A stretch of DNA of 15,782 bases from an uncultured Rivibacter sp. (lineage in GTDB: Bacteria; Pseudomonadota; Gammaproteobacteria; Burkholderiales; Burkholderiaceae), in NCBI GenBank assembly GCA_946481025.1, contig CAMLNA010000106.1, forward strand, positions 1-15,782, read 5' to 3'. A program made the translations under genes and the position numbers. Under the pieces are notes generated by a model. That model was given only the letters and a program-made list of their open reading frames with translations, searched no databases and had not been told where the DNA came from. Every line of letters begins with the position of its first letter. Positions within the stretch are counted from its first letter, which is position 1. Of the stretch, positions 7,890-15,536 are shown in pieces.

Positions 7890-7905
7890 CGCGCCCGGGG
7901 GCGCG
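7890..7905 (-). terminator. GC inverted repeat after the protease gene, possible terminator
   Basis: CGCGCCC (7890-7896) and GGGCGCG (7899-7905) are perfectly complementary. With a minimum loop this gives about a 6-bp all-GC stem directly after the protease stop codon. There is no U-run. The remaining bases of the 7797-7912 gap show no clear promoter for the MFS gene. Confidence 0.25.
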
Positions 7906-7912
7906 CCACTCG

Positions 7913-9034
7913 CTACTCGTCTGAAGCGCCGAGCGTCACCTGCTGCTTGCGCGTCCTGCCTTCGCGCCACACCGAGAGCGTGACCTTGTCGCCGGGCTGG
8001 AAGCGCTCGAGTGCGCTCAGCAGGCCGTCGAAGTCCTTCACCGGTTCGTCGTTCACTGCGGTGATCACGTCGCCGGCCACGATGCCGCCGCCGTCGCCGC
8101 GCGTGAAGGGCTTGAGCCCCGCCGCCGCCGCGGCACCTCCGCGCTGTACCTGCACCAGCGGCACGCCGTCGGGCAAGCCCAGCGCACGGGTCATGCCTTC
8201 AGGGCCGACGGCCACCCCCAGCGCGGGACGCACCATGCGGCCGTCGCGGATGAGCCGGGGCACGATGCGGTTCACCTCGTCGATGGGGATGGCGAAGCCG
8301 ATGCCGGCGCTGGCGCCCGAGGGGCTGTAGATCGCGGTATTGACGCCGATCACGCGGCCGGCCGAGTCGAGCAGCGGGCCGCCGGAGTTGCCGGGGTTGA
8401 TCGCGGCATCGGTCTGGACCACCCCGCGGATGGTGCGCTGGTTCACCGAGTCGATCTCGCGGTTGAGCGCGCTCACGATGCCGGTGGTCAGCGTCTGGTC
8501 GAGGCCGAACGGGTTGCCGATGGCATAGACCTTCTGGCCCACCACCAGGTCGCGGCTGGTGCCCAGCGCCAGCGGCGGCAGCTTCCCCTTCGGGGCGTCG
8601 ATCTTCAGCACCGCGATGTCGCGGTCGGGGAACACGCCCACCAGCTGCGCACGGTGGGTGGTCTGGTCGGCCAGCGTCACGCGGGCCGCGTTGGCTTCCT
8701 GCACCACATGGAAGTTGGTGACGATGTAGCCGCGCTCGTCCCACACGAAGCCGGTGCCGGTGCCGCGCGGCACCTGCTGCACGTTCATCGAGAAGAAGTC
8801 GCGCTGCACCGCCAGCGTGGTGATGTTCACCACGGAGGGCGAGGCCTTCTTGAACACCGAGACGTTGTTGCTCTCCTCGGCGTCGAGCGGTCCGCGGGCG
8901 GCCGGCGTGCGCGGTGCGGCCTCGGTGCTGCTGCTCTGCACCTGGCAGGCCCACAGCACGCCGAGGACCACCAGGACCGAAAGAAGCCAGCGGCCGGCGC
9001 GATCGGTGAAAGAGCGAAACGGGGTGTTCGTCAT
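7913..9034 (-). CDS. Membrane-anchored trypsin-like serine protease with one PDZ domain (HtrA/DegS type)
   Basis: A 373-residue envelope protease. An N-terminal hydrophobic segment (about 15-32) is followed by a Ser/Pro/Ala-rich linker, placing the protease domain in the periplasm. The catalytic triad is visible as His109 in TNFHVV, Asp139 in DRDIAVLKI and Ser217 in NPGNSGGP. One PDZ domain follows (about 265-365), with LGVAVGP, GIVAGDVITAVNDEPV and GDKVTLSVWR. One PDZ plus a single anchor matches DegS rather than soluble DegP, which has two PDZ domains. A Cys at residue 30 (VLWAC) makes a weak lipobox, so a lipoprotein is a less likely alternative. The ATG at 9034 is preferred over 9046 because GGAG lies six bases before it while the longer start has no ribosome site. 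No sigma-E or anti-sigma gene is nearby. Confidence 0.92.
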   Translation of the reverse strand: MTNTPFRSFTDRAGRWLLSVLVVLGVLWACQVQSSSTEAAPRTPAARGPLDAEESNNVSVFKKASPSVVNITTLAVQRDFFSMNVQQVPRGTGTGFVWDERGYIVTNFHVVQEANAARVTLADQTTHRAQLVGVFPDRDIAVLKIDAPKGKLPPLALGTSRDLVVGQKVYAIGNPFGLDQTLTTGIVSALNREIDSVNQRTIRGVVQTDAAINPGNSGGPLLDSAGRVIGVNTAIYSPSGASAGIGFAIPIDEVNRIVPRLIRDGRMVRPALGVAVGPEGMTRALGLPDGVPLVQVQRGGAAAAAGLKPFTRGDGGGIVAGDVITAVNDEPVKDFDGLLSALERFQPGDKVTLSVWREGRTRKQQVTLGASDE

Positions 9035-9143
9035 CGTCAACTCCATGAGGCGGTGAGATGGCCCGTGATGCTACTGGCCGGTGGCCCTCCCGCTGACACA
9101 GGTACTGAAAAGTTCGCGTGGTAGTGTCGGCCGCTTCAACGAC

Positions 9144-9413
9144 ATGAAAGCCAACATGGACCAACGAGTCGCAGGTCACCATGCCCATGCCGGCACGGGC
9201 CGGCTGTTCAGCTATCGCGGCAGCTACCTGGTGCTCGGGCCGATGGTCGACTGGAGCGCCGACGTGCAGGGAGGCGCCGGCGTGCTGGCCCGCATCTGCG
9301 GGTCCATCCGCCTGAGCCGCGGCCAGACCCGCAGCGTGGTCCCGTCGCTCGTGACGCTCATGGTGGCCGAGGCCATCGACGCGCTGCAGGTGGCCGAGCC
9401 CGCGCTCGGCTGA
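9144..9413 (+). CDS. Unrecognised 89-residue protein
   Basis: I do not recognise this family. The frame has consistent G/C third positions from about 9156 to its stop, supporting real coding. The product has a His/Gly-rich beginning (VAGHHAHAGTG), a probable beta-strand half (RLFSYRGSYLVLGPMVDW), a glycine-rich turn and a helical end (PSLVTLMVAEAIDALQV). No signal peptide or membrane segment is seen. The start may be ATG 9144 or ATG 9156 (85 residues); neither has a good ribosome site, so the choice is uncertain. It runs divergently from the protease gene. The tandem nitroreductase gene begins 53 bases downstream on the same strand, so the two might share a transcript. Confidence 0.65.
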   Translation: MKANMDQRVAGHHAHAGTGRLFSYRGSYLVLGPMVDWSADVQGGAGVLARICGSIRLSRGQTRSVVPSLVTLMVAEAIDALQVAEPALG

Positions 9414-9466
9414 CGCCTTGGCACACGGCGTGCTGCCAGGAATGATCCGGGCAGAGGCGACACGCC

Positions 9467-11365
9467 ATGCCGAAGATCCTCTGGGTTGCACTGCCCCTGC
9501 TGCTGGCGACCGTTTGGTTGCTCGCGTGGATGCTGATATCGCGGCGCCTGCCTTCGCGGCACACCCTCAACGTCGCGTCCAGCATGCTGCTCGCGGCCTA
9601 TGTCTCGGCGACCGCGGGGCTCGGCATCTTCTGGGTGGCCAACCAGCAGTTGCCGGTGTTCGACTGGCACTACCTGTTCGGCTACGCCACCGTGCTGCTG
9701 GTGGTGCTGCACCTGTCGTTCAACCTGCGCATCGTGTGGCGCCACTTCACGCAGCGGCGCACGGCACCGAAGGCGATCGCGCCGCCTGAAGCGGCCGCAG
9801 GGCGGCGCTTCGTCCTTGGCGGCCTGGGCCTGCTGGTGGCCGCCGGCACTGCCTTCGTGTTCGGCCTGCGCCATGGCCGCAGCGAGCTGCGTGCCGATGC
9901 GGGCAGGGGCGGTGGCGTCCGCCCCGGTGCGCCTGCCGAGGCCGAAGCCCTGGCCGTGGTCGATCGCTTCCATGCGTTCTCGTCGCACACGCGCACCGGC
10001 GTGCTGCTGCGGGCGCCGGGCAAGGGCTGGGGCGACGCGCCGCCGGCGTTCAAGCGCTACCCCGATGCCGGGCAGGTGCTTGCGTTGCCTGCGCGCCGCA
10101 GCCAGAGGGCTGAAAGCCGCTTCGGATTGGCGGCGCTGGCCGAGGTGTTGTGGCACTGCGCCGGCGTCAGCGACAGCCGCGGCGCGATCAAGCTGCGTGC
10201 CTCGCCGTCGTCGGGCGCGCTGTTCTCCACGGAGCTGTACGTGGCGGCTCGCGGCGTGGACGGGCTGGCGCCCGGGCTATGGCACTACGACGCGAGCGGC
10301 CATGCGCTCGAGCGGCTGCAGGCGGGCCACGTCTCCGACGAAGCGCTGGGTGCGGCGGGTGAGCCCGCGCTGCACGGCGCGCTCGCGGTGGTGGTGGCCA
10401 CGGCGGTGTTCGCCCGCACGGGCCACAAGTACCGCGACCGGGCCTACCGCTACGTGCTGGCCGACCTGGGCCATGCGCTGGAGAACCTGCGGGTCGCGGC
10501 GCTGGCGCTCGGCGCACGACCGCAGCTGTTGAACCACTTCGACGAAGCCCGGGTCGCCTCCACGCTGAGGCTCGACGAAAGCGAGGAGGGGGTGCTGGCG
10601 GTGACGGTCTTGCGCTCGGGGCCGCCGCTTCCGGACGTCGCGGTCGGCGCGCGATGGCAGGTGCCGGCCGTGGCCTTCGATGCACAGGCGCCGTCGCTCG
10701 ACGCCACCGCCGCCGTGCACCGGGCCACGTCCTTGCGGACGACGGGCACGCCGGCCGTGGCGATCGTCCTGCCAACCGCGGCACCTGCGCCGGCTCGCGA
10801 AGAGGCGCGGCCCGGGTTGGAGATGCTCGACGTGATCGCCCGGCGGCGCTCGGTGCGCCGTTTTGCGGCCTCCGCCGCGTTGCCGCTCGACGCGCTGGCT
10901 GCCGTGCTGCAGGCGATGCTGGCGAAGCAGCCGCCGCTGTTGTCGAAGGCGGTGCGCCTCTACCTCGTGGCCCATGCGGTGGACAGCCTGTCGCCAGGGG
11001 CCTATCGCTACGAGCATGCATCGCACCGGCTCTTGCAGGTGCGTGCGCCGGTCGACTTGCGCGCGGCTTCCCGCGCCGCCGCGCTCGACCAGGACGTGAT
11101 CGGCGATGCAGCCGCCGTGTTCGTGCTGTCGATCGACCGTGCCGCCTTCATGGCAGACGCGGCCGGTTCCGCACGCGGCTATCGGCATGCGTTCATCGAG
11201 GCCGGGCTGGTGGGCGAACGCCTCTACCTCGAAGCGGTGCGGCGCGGCCTGGGTGCCTGCGCGGTGGGCGCGTTCTACGACGAGGAAGCCGCTGCACTGG
11301 TGGGCATCGATGCCACGCGCGAATGGGTCGTGCACTTCGCCGCGCTCGGCGTGCCGGCCGGTTGA
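9467..11365 (+). CDS. Membrane-anchored tandem SagB/nitroreductase-type flavoprotein
   Basis: A 632-residue three-part protein. Residues 4-25, 37-58 and 68-90 are hydrophobic helices; the third has His68 (FDWHYLFGY) and His82 (VLHLSFN), a spacing seen in cytochrome-b-like DUF4405-type domains, so heme binding is possible. A further hydrophobic segment spans 115-134. Domain 1 (about 165-385) is SagB/ThcOx-like: PPAFKRYP, LAALAEVLWHCAGVSDSRG, a PSSGALFSTELYV block (247-259) and PGLWHYD. Domain 2 (about 450-630) is also nitroreductase-like, with FMN-phosphate-type RRSVRRF (460-466), LSPGAYRYEH and GLGACAVGAFYDEEAAALVGID. SagB relatives oxidise azolines in thiazole/oxazole peptide synthesis using FMN, but no YcaO or precursor gene is visible, so the substrate is unknown. 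AGAGG-type purines at 9453-9457 lie nine bases before the ATG. Nitroreductases usually act as dimers, so the tandem may form one internally. Confidence 0.85.
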   Translation: MPKILWVALPLLLATVWLLAWMLISRRLPSRHTLNVASSMLLAAYVSATAGLGIFWVANQQLPVFDWHYLFGYATVLLVVLHLSFNLRIVWRHFTQRRTAPKAIAPPEAAAGRRFVLGGLGLLVAAGTAFVFGLRHGRSELRADAGRGGGVRPGAPAEAEALAVVDRFHAFSSHTRTGVLLRAPGKGWGDAPPAFKRYPDAGQVLALPARRSQRAESRFGLAALAEVLWHCAGVSDSRGAIKLRASPSSGALFSTELYVAARGVDGLAPGLWHYDASGHALERLQAGHVSDEALGAAGEPALHGALAVVVATAVFARTGHKYRDRAYRYVLADLGHALENLRVAALALGARPQLLNHFDEARVASTLRLDESEEGVLAVTVLRSGPPLPDVAVGARWQVPAVAFDAQAPSLDATAAVHRATSLRTTGTPAVAIVLPTAAPAPAREEARPGLEMLDVIARRRSVRRFAASAALPLDALAAVLQAMLAKQPPLLSKAVRLYLVAHAVDSLSPGAYRYEHASHRLLQVRAPVDLRAASRAAALDQDVIGDAAAVFVLSIDRAAFMADAAGSARGYRHAFIEAGLVGERLYLEAVRRGLGACAVGAFYDEEAAALVGIDATREWVVHFAALGVPAG

Positions 11366-11373
11366 GCGGCTGG

Positions 11374-11412
11374 TTGCGGCTGTTGCACGCCCGCAAGGCG
11401 CATTGAATTTTT
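11374..11412 (+). terminator. Weak terminator-like structure after the nitroreductase gene
   Basis: TTGCGG (11374-11379) pairs with CCGCAA (11391-11396), an 11-nt loop between them, and a run of five T lies at 11408-11412. The U-run is 11 bases beyond the stem, so this is a poor match to an intrinsic terminator. A second inverted repeat, CGGGCCG (11428-11434) and CGGCCCG (11454-11460), fills the rest of the gap between these convergent genes. Confidence 0.25.
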
Positions 11413-11463
11413 CGATGGGCTTCGCGGCGGGCCGACGTAACAAGCTACCCGGGCGGCCCGAAC

Positions 11464-11865
11464 TCACCAGGTGGCGCGACCGGCGCGCCAGCCGGCAAAC
11501 CGCTCGACCAGATCGGTGAAGGTTGCCGGCACGAACCATTGCGGATCGAAGGTGTCGCCGCCGGCGAGGCGCGTCTTGTAGGTGCCGGGCTCGCAGAACT
11601 TCAGCTCCTTGGAACGCACGTCGGCGAACTTGTCGAGCTGGTTGCGAAACGCCTGCAGCTTGAGCATTCCGCTGCCGGCCCGCGCGTTGAGGCTCATGCT
11701 GCCTTGGTTCACGAGCACGGCGCGCCGGTCGTCGACCAGGAGCAGGGCAAACAGGTCGTCCCGCGCGGCCGCGTCCTGTACCAGCACGGCGCGGCGCAAG
11801 GCTTCGGGCTTGACGATCGACCGGTGCAGCGCATCGCAGTCGATCAGATCGATCAACTGGATCAT
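11464..11865 (-). CDS. Unrecognised 133-residue protein
   Basis: I do not recognise this family. The product begins MIQLIDLIDCDALHRSIVKP, continues with alternating charged helices and short strands (LFALLLVDDRRAVLVNQG at about 38-55) and ends in an aromatic segment (TFDPQWFVPATFTDLVERF). It has no signal peptide, membrane helix or known catalytic motif, and it looks like a small soluble cytoplasmic protein. Start 11865 is chosen because the in-frame extension upstream, to 11967, has poorer codon use and runs through the AT-richer divergent promoter region; GGTTGAA just before the ATG is a weak ribosome site. It is transcribed away from the HELTH-motif gene, and it converges with the nitroreductase gene. 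Confidence 0.7.
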   Translation of the reverse strand: MIQLIDLIDCDALHRSIVKPEALRRAVLVQDAAARDDLFALLLVDDRRAVLVNQGSMSLNARAGSGMLKLQAFRNQLDKFADVRSKELKFCEPGTYKTRLAGGDTFDPQWFVPATFTDLVERFAGWRAGRATW

Positions 11866-11893
11866 TTCAACCGGTTTTTGTGCAACGCAGCAT

Positions 11894-11909
11894 GCGCCAA
11901 AGTTTGCGC
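11894..11909. promoter_or_regulatory. Quasi-palindrome in the divergent intergenic region
   Basis: GCGCCAAAGTTTGCGC is a 16-base palindrome with six of eight base pairs symmetric. It lies 29 bases before the ATG of the 133-residue protein gene, in the AT-richer 185-base gap (11866-12050) between two divergent genes. It could be an operator for either gene; no regulator gene is adjacent. Confidence 0.3.
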
Positions 11910-11953
11910 CTGATCGGCCCCAAAACTCAAATTCCCCAGCGGCGCGTGTGTGT

Positions 11954-11983
11954 TTGAGATGGGTCACGGCGGCGTGCTATACC
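11954..11983 (+). promoter_or_regulatory. Candidate sigma-70 promoter of the HELTH-motif gene
   Basis: TTGAGA (11954-11959, five of six) and TATACC (11978-11983, four of six) are 18 bases apart. Transcription would begin near 11990, leaving about 60 bases before the ATG at 12051. This is among the better -35/-10 pairs in the window. Confidence 0.5.
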
Positions 11984-12050
11984 AAACGCCCGTTGTGGGT
12001 TGCTGCGCTGCAGCATGGTTTGTCGCTTCAATATGTTCGAGCCGTCATTC

Positions 12051-12818
12051 ATGTCCACGCCGTACTCCAGCGTCGTTTCTTACCGCACACGGTGGCCTTC
12101 GCGGGCGCCGTCGCAAGTTGCACTCGGGCCCTATCACCTCAAGGTCGAGTTCCGCGAGCGCTCCCGCATGTACGACCGGCGCAAGCGCGCCTGCGTGAAC
12201 ATCGAAGACGGCCGCATCGAGCTGCGCGAGGACCTCGTCGGGCTCAAGCTCGCCGAAGCCTTCTTCGAATGCATCATCCGCCTCAGCCACTTCAGCAAGG
12301 GGTGCCAGCAGGGCTGCATCGAAGAGGCCTATACGCACAGCTTCGCCACCGGCATGGTGGAGTTCGCGCAACGCAACCCGCAGGCCTGGCAGTGGTTCAA
12401 CCTGCTGCTTGCACAGCACCTGTCGTCGAAGGACGCGCAGTACGACCGCGTGGTGAACGGCTTCGTCGACCAGCCGCCTGCCATGCCCACGCAGGTGTTC
12501 ATCGGCGGCCACCCGGTCACCCTGCGCAGCATCCCGAAGGCGCAGTGCGCGGGCGCTTTCGGCTGGTATCACTTCTCGCGTCGCGAGGCGCAGCTCTATG
12601 ACGGCCTCACCGGCTCCAACCTCGCGGTGGTGGCGCTGCACGAACTCACGCATGCGGTGCACCACACCTACGACCTCAAGAAGCGCGACCTGCACCGCAA
12701 CTTCAGGCATGCGCAGCTCAAGGGCTGGCTCGGCATCATGAAGCGCAGCCCTCACGTGTGGCGCTGGCTCGCCTGGGTGATGAGCTTTCCGGCCAAGGCG
12801 AGCCTGGAAGCCGCCTAA
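12051..12818 (+). CDS. Unrecognised protein with zinc-protease-like HELTH motif
   Basis: A 255-residue protein that I cannot assign to a named family. The clearest signal is VVALHELTHAVHHTYD, with the zincin HExxH pattern at His197-Glu198-xx-His201 followed by His204 and His205. A third metal ligand is not obvious. Upstream, a conserved-looking segment includes FFECIIRLSHFSKGCQQGCIEEAY (about 71-94), with cysteines at 85 and 89, then a helical region rich in Trp and Phe. The last 30 residues are basic and Trp-rich (SPHVWRWLAWVMSFP) and could touch membrane. There is no signal peptide. The start is uncertain: ATG 12015, 12033 and 12051 are in frame, and 12051 is chosen for a GAG nine bases upstream and for codon use. 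The TAA stop overlaps the sorB stop on the opposite strand by four bases. Confidence 0.75.
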   Translation: MSTPYSSVVSYRTRWPSRAPSQVALGPYHLKVEFRERSRMYDRRKRACVNIEDGRIELREDLVGLKLAEAFFECIIRLSHFSKGCQQGCIEEAYTHSFATGMVEFAQRNPQAWQWFNLLLAQHLSSKDAQYDRVVNGFVDQPPAMPTQVFIGGHPVTLRSIPKAQCAGAFGWYHFSRREAQLYDGLTGSNLAVVALHELTHAVHHTYDLKKRDLHRNFRHAQLKGWLGIMKRSPHVWRWLAWVMSFPAKASLEAA

Positions 12819-13147
12819 CGCGCCCCGCTCGCACGCGACACGTAGTGGGCCAGCGCCTCGATCTGCTCGGCCGACAGCGCGGCACGGTACGAAGGCATGT
12901 TGCCCAGCCCGTTGCGCAGGGCGTTGGCCACCCGCGCGGCATCGGGTTTCAGTTCGTCGAGCACCGGGCCGACGCTGCCCTCGCTGCCGGCTTCCTTGAG
13001 CGTGTGGCACAGCGAACACGCCGGCATCGCACCGGTGAGGAACAGCTTGCGGCCGAGTTCGAACTGCTCGGCCGACCCTGCCCATGCGGCCGGTGCTGCG
13101 GTGAGCGCCAGCGCCGCCGCGAAAGCAAACCCGTGACGCCGCGTCAT
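12815..13147 (-). CDS. sorB: Sulfite dehydrogenase cytochrome c subunit
   Basis: A 110-residue periplasmic monoheme cytochrome c that would take electrons from SorA after sulfite oxidation and pass them to the respiratory chain. A Sec signal peptide runs from 1 to about 23 (AWA/GS cleavage). The heme is attached at Cys44-xx-Cys47-His48 (CSLCH), and Met84 in GLGNMPSY is the likely sixth ligand. The helical end SAEQIEALAHYVSRASG is typical of class I cytochromes c. Its ATG overlaps the sorA stop codon in an ATGA arrangement (13144-13147), which implies translational coupling and a stoichiometric pair. The identification as SorB rests mainly on this linkage; the protein alone could be any small cytochrome c5/c551-like protein. 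The stop overlaps that of the convergent gene by four bases. Confidence 0.87.
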   Translation of the reverse strand: MTRRHGFAFAAALALTAAPAAWAGSAEQFELGRKLFLTGAMPACSLCHTLKEAGSEGSVGPVLDELKPDAARVANALRNGLGNMPSYRAALSAEQIEALAHYVSRASGAR

Positions 13148-14364
13148 CCCACCGACACCCTCACCGCGTGATCGGCCCAGCTGTTGTTGTTGTAGCCGGC
13201 CACGTTCTCGAGCCGCTGCTCGGGCTGCACGTTGCCGGCGACGTCGGTCGCGCGGCTGGCCAGCACATGGCTGCCCGGCGCCAGCCGCGCCTGCAGCACG
13301 AACTGGCGCCAGGCGAACCGGCCCAGGTCGGGTCCGACGAAACGGGCCTCGCTCCAGCTCCTGCCGCCGTCGGCGGACACCTCCACCCGCCTGAGCGCCT
13401 GTGCGCCGCCGAAGGCCACGCCGTGGATGAGCACCGCGCCCGCGGCCAGGCTGCCGCTGTCCGGGTGGGGTGAGTTGATCCACGACTTCACGCCCATCTC
13501 CAGCACCGAGGGCTGCGAAGGCTCGGCCTTGCCGCCCGGCGGCGTGACGCGATAGCCGTGCGACATGATCTTCGCGTCGGTCTCGGCCGCGGTGAAGGCC
13601 AGGCGTTTCACGTACTTGATGTTGTTGATGCCGCTGTAGCCCGGCACCACCAGCCGCAGCGGCCCGCCATGGGCCAGCGACAGCGGCGCGCCGTTCATTT
13701 CCCAGACGAGCAGCGCGTCGTCGAGCGCCTTGATGGGCACCGAGCGCTCGACCACGATGGTCTTCGGGTCGATGCCTTCGGGCAGCTTCTCGCCGCCGGT
13801 GCCGGTGATGAACAGCATGCCGTCGGCCACGCCGCCGAGCGCCTGCACCACGGCCCTGAGCGGCACGCCGCTCCACAGCACGCAGCCGGCGGCGCCCACC
13901 GTCCAGGGCGTGCCGCTGGGCTTGCTCGGGAAGAAGCCGCGGCCGTTGCCCGAGCATTGCAGCACCGCAGCCACCGTCTCCACGCCCAGCGCCTTGAGCT
14001 CGCGCACGCTGAGGCTGCGCGGCTGCTTCACGCCTTCGATGCGCACCTCCCACGCATCGCGATCGGCGACGATGGACGCGTCCGGCGCCGGCAGGTTGTT
14101 GCGGACATACAGCTGCTCGCCCGGCGTGATGACGCTGGTGCCGAAGGCGCTGCGACGGGTTTCCAGCGTGCTCGAGGTGTGCACGATCAGGCTGCTGGCG
14201 TCTTTCCAGGCGGCGTAGGGCGGCAGCGGCTTGGGGGCAGCCGCGGGCGCGGCGGCCTGCTGCGCGGCGGCCTTGCCTGCCAGCGGCGTGAGGCCGGCGG
14301 CCGTCAGTGCGCTGGCACTGCCGGCGAGCAGGCGGCGGCGATTCAAGGTGGGTGACGATGGCAT
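13144..14364 (-). CDS. sorA: Sulfite:cytochrome c oxidoreductase, molybdopterin subunit
   Basis: A 406-residue periplasmic molybdoenzyme of the sulfite oxidase family, oxidising sulfite to sulfate. The N-terminus has a twin-arginine signal (NRRRLLAG, residues 8-15) with an Ala-rich stretch up to about 35, fitting export after cofactor insertion. The molybdenum ligand is Cys137 in [12 protein letters not shown]. Other family features are [13 protein letters not shown] (82-94), the [14 protein letters not shown] block, and the C-terminal dimerisation domain with [13 protein letters not shown] and the closing [12 protein letters not shown]. The length is normal for SorA. The ATG at 14364 has an excellent AGGGAGGA site just upstream. 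It lacks a heme domain of its own, consistent with the separate sorB gene overlapping its end. It may serve detoxification of sulfite from organosulfonate breakdown or sulfur oxidation; the local genes do not decide. Confidence 0.93.
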   Translation of the reverse strand: MPSSPTLNRRRLLAGSASALTAAGLTPLAGKAAAQQAAAPAAAPKPLPPYAAWKDASSLIVHTSSTLETRRSAFGTSVITPGEQLYVRNNLPAPDASIVADRDAWEVRIEGVKQPRSLSVRELKALGVETVAAVLQCSGNGRGFFPSKPSGTPWTVGAAGCVLWSGVPLRAVVQALGGVADGMLFITGTGGEKLPEGIDPKTIVVERSVPIKALDDALLVWEMNGAPLSLAHGGPLRLVVPGYSGINNIKYVKRLAFTAAETDAKIMSHGYRVTPPGGKAEPSQPSVLEMGVKSWINSPHPDSGSLAAGAVLIHGVAFGGAQALRRVEVSADGGRSWSEARFVGPDLGRFAWRQFVLQARLAPGSHVLASRATDVAGNVQPEQRLENVAGYNNNSWADHAVRVSVG

Positions 14365-14430
14365 GTGTCCTCCCTCATGCTGGTTGTGTGAAGAAAGCGG
14401 TTGTGCCTCAACTGCAGCCGTTGCGCAATC

Positions 14431-14447
14431 GGGAACACGTGCTTCCC
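14431..14447. promoter_or_regulatory. Palindromic site between sorA and the MDR reductase gene
   Basis: GGGAACACGTGCTTCCC has 5-bp inverted arms (GGGAA and TTCCC) around a core containing the palindrome CACGTG. It sits in the 161-base divergent gap (14365-14525), 67 bases from the sorA start and 79 from the reductase start, a position suited to an operator serving both. The rest of the gap has a CAC-rich tract (about 14471-14512) and no clear promoter for either gene. Confidence 0.35.
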
Positions 14448-14525
14448 GTCGTGGCTCGCAGGCATACAGTCACCTGCACGCACCCCCCGCACCACCACAC
14501 CACCACAACCCGCACGGAGGCCCTC

Positions 14526-15506
14526 ATGCGTTGCGTCGTGATCCAAAGCTTCGGCAAGCCCTCCGAAGTGCTCGAGCTCGGCGAGCACCCGTTGCCCGAG
14601 CCCGGCCCCGGCGAGGTGAGGCTGCAGCTCATCCTGTCGCCCATCCACAACCACGATCTCGCCATCGTGCGAGGCGCCTATGGCTACCGGCCGCCGCTGC
14701 CGGCCATCCCGGGCACCGAAGCGGTGGCCGACGTGGCGGCGCTCGGCCCCGGCGTGTCGCACCTGAGCCTCGGCCAGCGCGTCTGCTTGGCCGGTGCCAG
14801 CGCCACCTGGGCCGAGTACTTCATCGCCAAGGCGGCTGCGGTGGTGCCGCTGCCCGAGGCGGTGCCCGACGAAACCGCCTGCCAGCTGCTGGCCATGCCG
14901 CTGTCGGCCAGCATGCTGCTCGAAGACCTGCAGATGAAGCCGGGCGACTGGCTGATCCAGAACGCGGCCAACGGCGCGGTGGGCAAGGTGGTCAACGTGC
15001 TGGCCCGCAAGCGCGGCCTGCACGTGGTGAACCTGGTGCGCCGCCGTGCCGGCGTCGACGAGATGCTTGCCGCCGGTGCCGAGCACGTGCTCGCCACGGA
15101 AGAGCCCGACTGGGCCGCGCGTGTGGCACGCATCACCGGCGGTGCACCCGTGTTGCGGGCGGTCGATTCCATCGGCGGGCGTGCGGCCAACGACCTGATG
15201 AACGTCATGGCGCCCGGCGGCCTGCTCATGGTGTTCGGCGCGATGTCGGGCGAGCCGCTTTCCATCGACGTGGGCCAGGTGATCTTCAAGCAGACCACCA
15301 TCCGCGGGTTCTGGGGCAGCAAGCGCAGCGAAGCCACCAGCGGCGCCGACAAGCAGCGGCTGATCGGCGAGCTGGTGCAACTGGCGGCCGGCGGTGCATT
15401 GCGGCTGCCGGTCGCGGGCAGCTACGAGTTGAGCCAGGCCGCCGAGGCCGCCGCTGCGAGCGAACAGCCGGGCAAGCCGGGCAAGGTGGTGCTGCGGGCC
15501 GACTGA
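14526..15506 (+). CDS. Zinc-independent MDR family NADPH:quinone/enoyl reductase-like protein
   Basis: A 326-residue medium-chain dehydrogenase/reductase. The N-terminal GroES-like domain has [21 protein letters not shown] (24-44) and the substrate-entry loop [22 protein letters not shown]. It lacks the catalytic zinc cysteine/histidine set and the structural-zinc four-cysteine loop, as expected of quinone reductase or mitochondrial-type enoyl reductase (ETR/MECR) relatives. The Rossmann fold carries [11 protein letters not shown] (146-156), an AxxGxxG-type dinucleotide motif, and LVRRRAG follows the second strand, its arginines favouring NADPH. A role in reducing quinones or 2-enoyl thioesters is plausible; the substrate is not determinable. 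The ATG at 14526 has GGAGG (14516-14520) five bases upstream. It is divergent from sorA and followed by an inverted repeat before the iron permease-like gene. Confidence 0.88.
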   Translation: MRCVVIQSFGKPSEVLELGEHPLPEPGPGEVRLQLILSPIHNHDLAIVRGAYGYRPPLPAIPGTEAVADVAALGPGVSHLSLGQRVCLAGASATWAEYFIAKAAAVVPLPEAVPDETACQLLAMPLSASMLLEDLQMKPGDWLIQNAANGAVGKVVNVLARKRGLHVVNLVRRRAGVDEMLAAGAEHVLATEEPDWAARVARITGGAPVLRAVDSIGGRAANDLMNVMAPGGLLMVFGAMSGEPLSIDVGQVIFKQTTIRGFWGSKRSEATSGADKQRLIGELVQLAAGGALRLPVAGSYELSQAAEAAAASEQPGKPGKVVLRAD

Positions 15507-15536
15507 CGCTTCTGCGGCTCTGGGCACCCCATTTGC

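Noticed and set aside
7797..7970. N-terminal extension of the MFS protein to 7970
   Set aside because: It overlaps the protease gene end, is Arg/Ala-rich and not helix-forming, and the first membrane helix begins normally after the ATG at 7796.
9035..9046. ATG at 9046 as the protease start
   Set aside because: No ribosome site precedes it, while GGAG lies six bases before the ATG at 9034.
9091..9117. Sigma-E-like promoter on the minus strand before the protease gene (CGAACTT then GTCAG)
   Set aside because: The spacer is only 12 bases against the 15-16 or more usually needed, and the -10 match is partial.
9144..11365. A thiazole/oxazole-modified peptide (TOMM) biosynthetic cluster
   Set aside because: Only SagB-like domains are present; no YcaO cyclodehydratase, E1-like partner, leader peptidase or convincing precursor peptide occurs in the window.
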